Source of the DNA: Deltaproteobacteria bacterium
Lineage (GTDB): Bacteria; Myxococcota_A; Polyangia; Polyangiales; JAFGIB01
Assembly (NCBI GenBank): GCA_016929805.1
Contig: JAFGIB010000198.1
Location: 1 to 45,198, forward strand
Reading direction: 5' to 3'
DNA length: 45,198 nucleotides
The notes beneath the pieces are model-generated. The model was not told the origin of the DNA and did not search any database. It saw only the letters and a list, made by a program, of their open reading frames with translations. Positions 24,964 to 32,926 of this stretch are shown one piece after another. A program made the position numbers and the translations under genes. Each line of letters begins with the position of its first letter. The first letter of the stretch is position 1.

Positions 24964-26100
24964 ATGCTTTGCGGGAACTGCCAAAAGGAAAACCCGCCAT
25001 CGAACGCTTTTTGTAGTAGTTGTGGAGCGCGATTAGATGGTAAGAGCGCGGTTGCTTTAGCGGAACCTTCTTCCGATTCTCGTACTATTTACTGTCTGAA
25101 GTGCGGTGCGGCCAACCGGCCAACAATGCGCTTCTGCAGAGAATGCGGCGCCGAGTTGGGACCTATGGTGGTTCAATCGAACTTGGATCCTTCGCATCGT
25201 GTCGCCGCAAAACCCGAGAGTCCGGTTGGAAACGGCATACCGAAAAAGATTCTACAAGACGCAACTTCAGCGGATAAGGCCGTGGTTTGCCCTGGATGTA
25301 ACGCGGAGGAGGATCAAAATTCGAACTTCTGCCGGTTTTGCGGCACCTCCTTAGCAGGCTCCGCTCCGGTACAACAACCGGTCGTTAGAGATTTTTCCCC
25401 CAAAACGCCGCAAGTCAATCCCGATATTAAAGCTCAGGTGGTGATCATTCTACGAAACGGCGCCGAAGGGCGTGTTTATCCGCTGGAGGAGGAAAATACC
25501 GATATCGGTAGTCGGGAAGGGGCGATCGTCATATCGGATGACCCCTTTCTTTCACATCGCCATGCGCGTATTACGCGCAAAGATGATACATTCGTACTAA
25601 AGGACCTGAGTGGAATGAACGGCGTCTATGTTCGTATCAAAAACCCCGTTGAATTAGCTGACAAAGATATGATCTTAATCGGACAACAAGTGCTACGATT
25701 CGAAATGGTCCCAGAGATTCAACGAAATTTAGGTACCGCGAGACAACACGGTGTGATGGTATTTGGAACCCCTGAAACCCCACGAATAGCGAGATTGGTA
25801 CAATACACGACAGAAGGGCTGGAACGTGATGTATACTATTTAAATAGAGAGGAAACAGTGTTAGGACGCGAACATGCCGATGTCGTATTCCCCGACGACC
25901 CGTTTTTGTCGCGCCGCCACGCCGTTATTTCGATGAATGTTGAACCTGTACGCTTTTTTCTGCGAGATCTAGGCTCATCGAATGGTACTGCCGTCCGTTG
26001 TCGAAATGAGCACGTATTGAAATCCGGTGACCAATTCCGTCTTGGCCGCCATCTATTTCGTTTCGATTTGGTACGTAACGTAGGAGAGGAACGAAATTAA
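24964..26100 (+). CDS. Zinc-ribbon protein with two FHA domains
   Basis: A 378-residue signalling adaptor. Three zinc-ribbon knuckles occur at C3/C6/C17/C20, C44/C47/C58/C61 and C109/C112/C123/C126, each as CxxC pairs. Two FHA domains follow. The first, about 160-247, has IGSREGAI, SHRHARI (197-203) and LSGMNGVYV. The second, about 275-368, has VLGREHADV, LSRRHAVI (315-322) and LGSSNGTAV. FHA domains bind phosphothreonine. In both, the Arg, Ser/His and Asn-Gly positions needed for this are present, so both should bind. The gene ends 2 bp before the PP2C phosphatase gene, so the two are co-expressed and probably work with Ser/Thr kinases such as those at 7177 and 29295. Cytoplasmic. Confidence 0.92.
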   Translation: MLCGNCQKENPPSNAFCSSCGARLDGKSAVALAEPSSDSRTIYCLKCGAANRPTMRFCRECGAELGPMVVQSNLDPSHRVAAKPESPVGNGIPKKILQDATSADKAVVCPGCNAEEDQNSNFCRFCGTSLAGSAPVQQPVVRDFSPKTPQVNPDIKAQVVIILRNGAEGRVYPLEEENTDIGSREGAIVISDDPFLSHRHARITRKDDTFVLKDLSGMNGVYVRIKNPVELADKDMILIGQQVLRFEMVPEIQRNLGTARQHGVMVFGTPETPRIARLVQYTTEGLERDVYYLNREETVLGREHADVVFPDDPFLSRRHAVISMNVEPVRFFLRDLGSSNGTAVRCRNEHVLKSGDQFRLGRHLFRFDLVRNVGEERN

Positions 26101-26102
26101 CG

Positions 26103-28031
26103 ATGAGCGGCGCGCGACGCGAAGCGGATAACTCTATTTCGGTCGAGGAAAACGACGCTGCAGAAGGTATGCCCGAGAATCGCCAAAAACCGCTTTCCGC
26201 AGTTGGTGAACAAGCTACAAACGAAAGTCAAGCGAAAATCGGGGTTCGGTTTGCGGGAAAGACCGCCGTGGGTCAGATCCGGGAGCATAACGAGGACAAC
26301 TTGGTATGCGCTGACCTGACAATTGGAAAGCTCTTTCCGAGAGCGGAGCTTTGTGACGCGACGGTAAATGAGCGGGGGCTTTTGTTCGCGGTGTGTGATG
26401 GAATGGGCGGCGCGGCGGCTGGAGAGGTAGCCAGTCAAATGGCGGTCGATATGTTGTTTGACGCGTTGCGGGGAGATAACCCGCCGGTCGACCGTGACGC
26501 GCTGGCGCGTAGGCTCGTCGCCGCGGTGGAACAAGCGGGAAAACGGATCTTCGAAACCGCACAAGCAGACACAACTCGACGCGGTATGGGCACCACCGTC
26601 ACGGCTACCGTACTGATAGATAAGGTGCTGTTCGCCGCTCAAGTAGGCGACAGTCGAGCCTACTTGCTGAGACAAGGCGACTTTAAGCAGATCACGAAGG
26701 ATCAATCGCTTGTCAGCCAACTGATAGAAGCGGGCCACCTAACGGAAAAAGAAGCGGAAACCTTTGAGCACTCAAATATCATTCTTCAAGCTCTTGGTAC
26801 CTCGGAATCGGTGCAAGTAGACCTCAGCTTCGCCGAATTGCGCAAAGGCGATAGGTTGATGATTTGCTCGGACGGACTGTCGGGGATGGTCGACAACGAT
26901 CTCGTTAGGGAATCGTTGTTGTCGATCGAGGACCCGAACGAGTGCTGCGAAAAATTGATCGAGCACGCGAACGCGGCCGGCGGACACGACAACATTACGG
27001 TTATCGTAGTCGATTTCAGCGGCGATTGCCTGAGTGATCCCAAAGAAACCGATACTATCGGATATATCGAGTATCCCCTTCTACCCTCGACGCAAGCAGA
27101 GGATCGAAGATACGGAGGGCCCGATGCCGACGAGGTTACGGTATCTACCATGCGGCCGGGCAAAAGGAATGCCGCGCGCGATACCGCTAGCGATAAACGC
27201 TTGGTGCCTAAAAAGAGATCGGCGCACCTATGGTTGGTCATCGGCGTTATCTCGTTAGTCGCTGCGGGAGCTTCGTTGAGGCTACTAAGCTTCGAGCAGA
27301 ACCCGCGAACCGAAGAAGCCACGCAAAATCACAACGTTAAGCCGGCGACGGATTCGTTACCTCAAACTCAGCAAGAAGAGAAAAGATCGTCAAACCAACC
27401 CGCTGAAGCTGTCGCGAGCGACGTCGTTAACGTGCGCGTACGCAGCGATATAGAGGACGCCAACTTACATATTAACGGAGAGCTTAGAGGGCCGCTTTCG
27501 ACCAGCGAGGATAGAATTATCGGTTTACGTCCGGGGGCGTACCGTTTCGAGGCCCGTACTAGCGGAAATATCGCGGCGGTCGTCGTCGCAACGGTTCGTC
27601 CGAATACACCGCTAGATATCTCGTTGACACTGCCTAGCGGTACAACCGATCCGTTCCGGGAACATAGACAGAGACAAAGGCCTCGCGACATGGTTGACGG
27701 CCTACTTCGTCCTCGGCATATGACGAGACGCGACATCGAGTTATCTGACCGGGGTTCGCTCGACCTCGAATCCAAGCGCGTCGAACCAATCGCGGAAAAA
27801 AGTCCAGTTGAAGTGGCTAGCCCATTAGAGCAGCCCGCGCAAGAGACTCCTCGGGAAGATGCGGTGTCGAGCACAACCGAAGGCTCGAAGAAAAGTCCGC
27901 CCGTTTCGGAACCGGCTTTGTCAAAACAGGAAGGTCAGCCAGCAGCCCCGAAAGAGGGACGCGAAACGCAACCCGACGGTAAAGCGCCTACTGAAGCTTC
28001 GAGCAGAATACCTGATAATCCCTTTGAGTAG
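26103..28031 (+). CDS. PP2C-family Ser/Thr protein phosphatase, membrane-anchored
   Basis: Removes phosphate from Ser/Thr using two Mn2+/Mg2+ ions. The catalytic domain spans about 46-305: metal Asp in REHNEDN (D65) and VCDGMGG (D99), GMGTTVTA (161-168), VGDSRAYL, SDGLSGMV (D257) and GGHDNITVI (D296). It is preceded by a short polar N-terminus. A charged linker, a transmembrane helix (AHLWLVIGVISLVAAGASL, 374-392) and a PEGA-like beta domain (about 430-515, with ANLHINGELRGPL and GLRPGAYRFEA) follow. A Pro/Glu/Ser-rich tail then completes 642 residues. The PEGA part should be outside the cytoplasm, giving the phosphatase a possible sensory end. It begins 2 bp after the FHA gene stop (TAA CG ATG). 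Confidence 0.93.
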   Translation: MSGARREADNSISVEENDAAEGMPENRQKPLSAVGEQATNESQAKIGVRFAGKTAVGQIREHNEDNLVCADLTIGKLFPRAELCDATVNERGLLFAVCDGMGGAAAGEVASQMAVDMLFDALRGDNPPVDRDALARRLVAAVEQAGKRIFETAQADTTRRGMGTTVTATVLIDKVLFAAQVGDSRAYLLRQGDFKQITKDQSLVSQLIEAGHLTEKEAETFEHSNIILQALGTSESVQVDLSFAELRKGDRLMICSDGLSGMVDNDLVRESLLSIEDPNECCEKLIEHANAAGGHDNITVIVVDFSGDCLSDPKETDTIGYIEYPLLPSTQAEDRRYGGPDADEVTVSTMRPGKRNAARDTASDKRLVPKKRSAHLWLVIGVISLVAAGASLRLLSFEQNPRTEEATQNHNVKPATDSLPQTQQEEKRSSNQPAEAVASDVVNVRVRSDIEDANLHINGELRGPLSTSEDRIIGLRPGAYRFEARTSGNIAAVVVATVRPNTPLDISLTLPSGTTDPFREHRQRQRPRDMVDGLLRPRHMTRRDIELSDRGSLDLESKRVEPIAEKSPVEVASPLEQPAQETPREDAVSSTTEGSKKSPPVSEPALSKQEGQPAAPKEGRETQPDGKAPTEASSRIPDNPFE

Positions 28032-28166
28032 TGCTGCCCGCTAAAAAACGCGTACGGCTTTCTACAGCTACAGACCGGGCGAAAGAACCTGTGCGGCGGC
28101 GACAAAAGTGGGCGTCCCTAGATTCTTAACCGTTTGAAAACGCGACGACTTCGCGGCGTTATCGGA

Positions 28167-28376
28167 CTATCTGGGACCCTTCTCAAAAAGTGGTGGCGAA
28201 ACAACCTGGGAAGGCGGTCGTATAGGTTCGCCCTTTGGTAGTATCGATATGTTAGTTCTCCCGGTAAAAAAACAGGCAAGGGCATGGGTACGAGCAGGGG
28301 CAAGTTGAGCTGCTTTCAGGTATCTTCATCTTCTCGCCACGACTTTTTGAAAAGTTACCGGGAGTATAGTCTATCC
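28167..28376. repeat. Family D inverted-repeat element (provisional)
   Basis: TTCTCAAAAAGTGGTGGCGA (near 28180-28199) is answered by TCGCCACGACTTTTTGAAAA (near 28334-28353) as an imperfect inverted repeat about 135 bp apart. The left arm and following ACCTGGGA.G.GG recur at 35694-35735. Ends are not well defined and no target duplication was identified. It occupies most of the 467-bp gap 28032-28498, in which no gene is seen. TAACCGTTTGAAAACGCGAC at 28128 may be a further repeat fragment. Confidence 0.5.
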
Positions 28377-28498
28377 TATTGATATTATTGCGTTCTTTCT
28401 AATTCGCGCTCCGACTTTTTGGCTTTTATCGCGATTTTTACTTGCTGCTTTTTTGACCGATTCGCGCAGGTATTGGAAAAGAGATCAGGAGGAACGTT

Positions 28499-29104
28499 AT
28501 GAACTTGGGCGGCCGCGTAACAGACGAAGTTGAGCATTACCGAAAGCGAGGAGAGCTGCGAGGTCTGGTAAAGACGGTTCGGACGAGACCCCCCGAAAGG
28601 CTCCGTTGGCGTACTGCGATGTCAACCGTGACTGAAATCGCGGGCTTATTGCAGGGGTATAACCGGATGCGGATAGAGGAGCCGGTCCGCGAGCTAGTGC
28701 TCGATCTGGACGATATTATCTTACGGCGCGAGACGACCTTGGACGCGCGACGCAACGGCGTAGACCTAGACCGGGGCGAAATTCTACCGAGCCACACGAT
28801 GTGGGATCTCAAACGTACCGCCTTTCTCACCGGTGTCGATATCAATAACCTCTCGCGATATATAGACCTTCCCGATGACTATTCGAAACCTATCGACACG
28901 GCGGCTGTAGTGCTCGTGGGCAGGGCTTTTTCCAATATGTATTGGAGTCGGTCGCAACGACTCCGATTACGCATAGTAAAAGAGAAAAGCTCGTCGCCCC
29001 TGATGCGACACGAACAATACATTCTCGACCGCGCCGATTATGACTCGGACCTGGCTCGGCGGTGGGCGGCATTATCAAAGCACATGGTTCAAGGTTCTAT
29101 CTAA
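28499..29104 (+). CDS. Conserved-looking protein of unknown function
   Basis: 201 residues, soluble, basic at the N-terminus, no cysteines and no signal peptide. The start ATG follows an excellent ribosome site (AGGAGG, 7 nt spacing), so the gene is very likely real. The sequence is mostly helical, with many Arg and Leu (RELVLDLDDIILRRETTLDA, MWDLKRTAFLTGVDINNLSR, MYWSRSQRLRLRIV). No domain was recognised. Its stop codon TAA (29102-29104) is exactly the left target-site copy of the family A element that starts at the next base, so the coding region appears to have been spared by the insertion. It follows the PP2C gene by 467 bp and is probably a separate transcript. Confidence 0.7.
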   Translation: MNLGGRVTDEVEHYRKRGELRGLVKTVRTRPPERLRWRTAMSTVTEIAGLLQGYNRMRIEEPVRELVLDLDDIILRRETTLDARRNGVDLDRGEILPSHTMWDLKRTAFLTGVDINNLSRYIDLPDDYSKPIDTAAVVLVGRAFSNMYWSRSQRLRLRIVKEKSSSPLMRHEQYILDRADYDSDLARRWAALSKHMVQGSI

Positions 29105-29266
29105 GAGCGTGTTTAATAAGTTCCTCCGCTTCTCTTTCGGACGGGACGGCCTGATCTGCGGCGTCGCTCGCTCCTCGAAATAGCGCTGCTAGCCCTTCGT
29201 CGCGGCTACTTGCATCTTGGACCATCGCGCTCCGAAATACTCGGTCGGACCTTATTAAACACGCTC
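29105..29266. mobile_element. Family A MITE-like element, 162 bp, TAA target duplication
   Basis: The ends GAGCGTGTTTAATAAG and CTTATTAAACACGCTC are perfect inverted repeats. The element is flanked by TAA on both sides (29102-29104 and 29267-29269), a TNA-type 3-bp duplication as made by IS1031/IS427-like members of the IS5 family. It is the same length as the copy at 21341, and its interior (reverse orientation) is clearly homologous, while the arms differ. No transposase is encoded. Confidence 0.88.
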
Positions 29267-29294
29267 TAAGAACGCATCCGAAAAGGTCCTCTTG

Positions 29295-32200
29295 TCATCG
29301 CGGGCGCAAAGGCCAGGACAAATGCCCAAAGCTGGTACTGATCTGATTTAGGCTGTCGCGAAGCTGGCTCGCGGAAATGCGATTATCCGGCCGTTGTCGA
29401 AGAGCGCTCGCGATCAGGTTACACAACGGCTCAAACTCCGGCGTTTCGCTTAATCGGCGCAGTTTGTTCGGGTAGCCGTCATGGGCGAGATGGGCATTAA
29501 TCGTCGCCAGCTCATTAGGAGCCTGAAATAGTACCTCTCCGGTCAGCACCTCGAAAACCAAGCACGCGTAAGCGTAGGTATCAGCCGCCATGGGCTGGTC
29601 GCGATAGTCGTCGGAAAACAACCCCCAAATCTCCGGCGCACCGTAAGGACCGGTGGCGCAACCCGGGCGCAGACGGCGCCCGGCCAATCCGAAATCCACG
29701 AGCACCGGCGTCTGTTGGTTGGAGCCATTGGCGCCGGGAGTCTGCCGTAGGATAACGTTCGAGGGTTTTACGTCGAGATGGGAGATGCCCGCGCGATGCA
29801 TGCAGGCAATCCCCTCGCCGATCCCGTCGAGCAGAGCAAACGCCTGCTTCGTGTCGATCTCGCTTCGCTCGATTACCTTTTCCAGCGTCGGCCCGGGAAC
29901 AAACTCCATCACCAGAATCGGTTTGGGGCGCGTTCCCGCGTCAAAAGTCACGAATTTCGCCAGATTTCGCTGAATCGGAAGAGACAAAAGGGCGCCGGCC
30001 TCATCTCGAAACAGTTTTAAAAACTCCTCCTCCGATAAGGTGCGCGCGGCTTCAGCTTTATAATCCGGAACTTTTAGGGCAAAGTTTTCCGCGCTTGTCT
30101 CGTGTCGTTCCTCGACTCGCGTGACGACGAAGACCGATCCCACTCCGCCGACACCGAGCGGTCGAACCACATAAAAACCGCCGAGCGTGCGATGCGCTGG
30201 TAGCCAGTGAGGCAGCGGCTCTTCCCTGGGCGAGGGGACGATAAAGCTCTCGCGCCCGACCTCCAAATCGGATTTGATCAGCAAAGGAATCCGTTCGAGC
30301 ACGATGATAACCGTCTCGGCAATCGCCAGAGGCAACTCGCGCCTTATGGTCTCCGACACCATGCTGAGAACTTCGTCCAACATATCGGAGCTTTCCGGCG
30401 TGCTTTTTATTATCGCAATGTCAAGCATCCGCAGGCCGCTGCTGCTTGCCGGCACAGCGCGATTGCCCCGTGTTCCAAGCCGCCAGCGTGCGCCCGAGGT
30501 GAGTTGAGCCAGGGTATAAACCGTGTTCCTTAACCGCTCTACCGCCGTGCCCTCCGACCCCTCGGTAAGCTCGTCCACGCATACCGCTGAGGCGATGGCT
30601 TCCAGATCTTGTACCAATCGGATAATCGCGATTCGCAACGCGTTAACCCGCAAGGTACTGGCAAAAGCAATGCCTTGAGCCATCTGTGCCAAAGCGTCCA
30701 GGGCCGCGCGCACTTGGTAGCCTGAGCGCCTGCCGCTGCGAAATACGTTCATGAGGTTTCGATAAGAGATCATCAGACTCTGAAACTCGCTGTTCATCGA
30801 CGCTTCCGCGAGTATCGTCAGATGGTGCTCGGATTGAATGCTGTCCACCGTGATGATGAATACGTCCGATAACTCAAACAATCCATCGCGCACCAACGCA
30901 TCGCAGGCGCGAGCCAAGGCCGCGCAAACCACCCTTGCGAGCGGCGTCGAGGCGTCTTCCTGTACGCGTTTGAACAACAATGTCGCGGTTTGAATGCGTC
31001 GATCGCGTCGGTTAGCTACGTTATCGCTAACATAGGTCCCCTCGGCGTCGACCATATGTAGCAAGGTTCGGCAGCGCCTAAGCCTTAAAGTGAGATGGCT
31101 GACGGCTCCTTTGGTCTTGATCGAATCACCTTCGACTCGAACCAGCCACTTGGTCAAACGCTCGAATAGCAGGTCCATCGCCGCGGAAACGGGTTCCGCG
31201 TTTCGACTCTTTGCCCGAAGGTTCAACAGATCGGACAAGGTCGTATTCTCAAGCAAGCCGATGTCCAGCTCGCGCAGCGCGCGAAAACCGTTACGACGAC
31301 TTGCGCTCTCTTCCTCGCGGTATTGCTCGAGCTCCCCAATTTTCTCCTGAGCCTCTTGATAGATCGACGTGGCCTCCGCGTGTGCGCGCGGAGCGCTCTG
31401 TTCGACAAACAGCATCAAAGCGGCATCTAGACGATCGCGCAGAGTTTGCTCTACGCGTTTAGAACGCGGCGACAGCTCGTCGATTAGAGCCTCACACAGC
31501 GCGACCCGGCCGTCGTCCCGCTCACTGCCGATGGCTAAGACCTTCCTAAGCCATCCCTGCGTGTATTGACACGCGCGCTCTCCGAAAACATTCATAGTGT
31601 GTTCTCGCCGTAGCTCCACTAAAGCTTCCGCAATCTCCAATCCGCCGACGCGAACGATTTCGTCAAGTATCTCTTCGGCCGCTTCCGGTTCCGTATCCGC
31701 CGCACGCGAGAGGCCGAAGATCATCGTCCCGGCGAGACCCTTGTCTTGGTTTACAACATCGCTCCGGAGAAACTCGCGACACGATTCGAGCGCCTCGGCG
31801 GGATCCAGCGCGATGCTCGCCGTCAACGAGACCGCGGCTCGGCGCCATTCTGTCGGCGTTAGCTCCGGACTCAAGTGCCCCTCGATCTCATCCTCGTATT
31901 CGAGAATCACGCGCGACAAAAGCCCGCGCGCTACCGCGACGTGCCGCCAGACCAATGACTCGCGATCATCGAGTAGTCTTTTCCAAGCCTTTTTTATCTC
32001 CGGTTCCTGAAAAACCTTCAGACTCCCGTGATCCCCCAGCGCCACCCGACGAAGCGACTCGCGCGCTGCCCTCTCCAGAATGCGCGCCGCGAATCTCCGC
32101 GACGGTAATGATCCCTGCGAAGGTTCCAATAACCACTCGCGCTGTAAATCCGAACGGGAGATAAGCGTCAGCGCTAAACCATCGGGGGCGGTGCCGGAAT

Positions 32201-32639
32201 AAACCGGCAACTCAAACGCCAATCTAATACGCGCTTGTATCGCGGGATCGGCGATGGTGCGTTTAGAGTCGCTCGCCAATGAGGTGGCGAGTACAATAAA
32301 GGTTTCGGCATCCCCGTCGAGCAGTCGAATCAGAACGCGTCTTCCCAGCTCGCGGCGCTCCTGACTCAGGGGAAGCGCAGCGGCCAGCTCGTATATAGCG
32401 GCCGCCGCCGCCGCCGGAGATAGCCAATCCAATTCTTCAAAAAAATTGCTTTCAAGCGCGATTATAACCGCGCGAAGCAATAGCTCGGGATTGATGCCCT
32501 CCAACGGCACTGGCTGCTGCGCGACCGCGGCTCGAGCGAGCGTCGCCATCCCTTGGCGCCACAAGGAACGGCGCTCTTCCGGTATTTGCGTGCGGGAAAG
32601 CTGAGCAAAGCTATCGAGATAGTCTTTGGTTTCCGCCAC
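29295..32639 (-). CDS. Large Ser/Thr protein kinase with C-terminal catalytic domain
   Basis: 1114 residues, GTG start. Roughly the first 780 residues are helical and Leu/Arg/Glu-rich, without recognised motifs; they look like a repeat or solenoid scaffold and contain no transmembrane helix. The Hanks-type kinase domain is at the C-terminal end, about 815-1105. It shows the glycine loop LGVGGVGSVFVV, ATP lysine in FALKVPD, catalytic loop SHLDVKPSN (H954-L955-D956, so Leu replaces the Arg of HRD), VDFGLAGR and YGAPEIWGL in the activation segment. Catalytic Asp, Lys and DFG are kept, so it is likely active but non-RD, implying no need for activation-loop phosphorylation. Kinase-last architecture is unusual, since most bacterial kinases carry it first. 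Cytoplasmic. Confidence 0.88.
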   Translation of the reverse strand: MAETKDYLDSFAQLSRTQIPEERRSLWRQGMATLARAAVAQQPVPLEGINPELLLRAVIIALESNFFEELDWLSPAAAAAAIYELAAALPLSQERRELGRRVLIRLLDGDAETFIVLATSLASDSKRTIADPAIQARIRLAFELPVYSGTAPDGLALTLISRSDLQREWLLEPSQGSLPSRRFAARILERAARESLRRVALGDHGSLKVFQEPEIKKAWKRLLDDRESLVWRHVAVARGLLSRVILEYEDEIEGHLSPELTPTEWRRAAVSLTASIALDPAEALESCREFLRSDVVNQDKGLAGTMIFGLSRAADTEPEAAEEILDEIVRVGGLEIAEALVELRREHTMNVFGERACQYTQGWLRKVLAIGSERDDGRVALCEALIDELSPRSKRVEQTLRDRLDAALMLFVEQSAPRAHAEATSIYQEAQEKIGELEQYREEESASRRNGFRALRELDIGLLENTTLSDLLNLRAKSRNAEPVSAAMDLLFERLTKWLVRVEGDSIKTKGAVSHLTLRLRRCRTLLHMVDAEGTYVSDNVANRRDRRIQTATLLFKRVQEDASTPLARVVCAALARACDALVRDGLFELSDVFIITVDSIQSEHHLTILAEASMNSEFQSLMISYRNLMNVFRSGRRSGYQVRAALDALAQMAQGIAFASTLRVNALRIAIIRLVQDLEAIASAVCVDELTEGSEGTAVERLRNTVYTLAQLTSGARWRLGTRGNRAVPASSSGLRMLDIAIIKSTPESSDMLDEVLSMVSETIRRELPLAIAETVIIVLERIPLLIKSDLEVGRESFIVPSPREEPLPHWLPAHRTLGGFYVVRPLGVGGVGSVFVVTRVEERHETSAENFALKVPDYKAEAARTLSEEEFLKLFRDEAGALLSLPIQRNLAKFVTFDAGTRPKPILVMEFVPGPTLEKVIERSEIDTKQAFALLDGIGEGIACMHRAGISHLDVKPSNVILRQTPGANGSNQQTPVLVDFGLAGRRLRPGCATGPYGAPEIWGLFSDDYRDQPMAADTYAYACLVFEVLTGEVLFQAPNELATINAHLAHDGYPNKLRRLSETPEFEPLCNLIASALRQRPDNRISASQLRDSLNQISTSFGHLSWPLRPR

Positions 32640-32674
32640 TCGGGCCTTCTTTGTAATCGGTGGTCAGTCTTTGC

Positions 32675-32854
32675 TTATCCGTTCGTATGGGTACTGCCGT
32701 TTGGCTAAAAAGGCGGCCAATTGATCATGTAAAACCGGTTTTCGTCCTCGGTCCGGCTCGTCAGGTACAGCAAGTACTATCCCGCCGGCCCTACGGGCGC
32801 GCCCGGTTTTTCCGGCGAATTGGCCAACCACTTGTTTGAGGTCTGAACACTTGA
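32675..32854. mobile_element. Family B palindromic element, 180 bp, with 8-bp target duplication
   Basis: The most complete copy of family B. It begins TTATCCGTTC and ends GAACACTTGA; the halves form a long imperfect palindrome (AGGCGGCCAATTG and TAAAACCGG on the left, CCGGTTTTTCC and GGCGAATTGGCC on the right). The flanking direct repeats GTCTTTGC at 32667-32674 and 32855-32862 are perfect. It lies 35 bp upstream of the 1114-residue kinase gene and fills most of the 287-bp gap to 32926. Confidence 0.82.
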
Positions 32855-32926
32855 GTCTTTGCAAACCGTCCCGGATCGCGAATCCAGATAATACGAACAC
32901 ATGATAACACAACTGTTCTATTTTGA

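Noticed and set aside
26097-26738. 213-residue open frame on the minus strand
   Set aside because: Antisense to the PP2C catalytic domain; composition is typical of a shadow frame.
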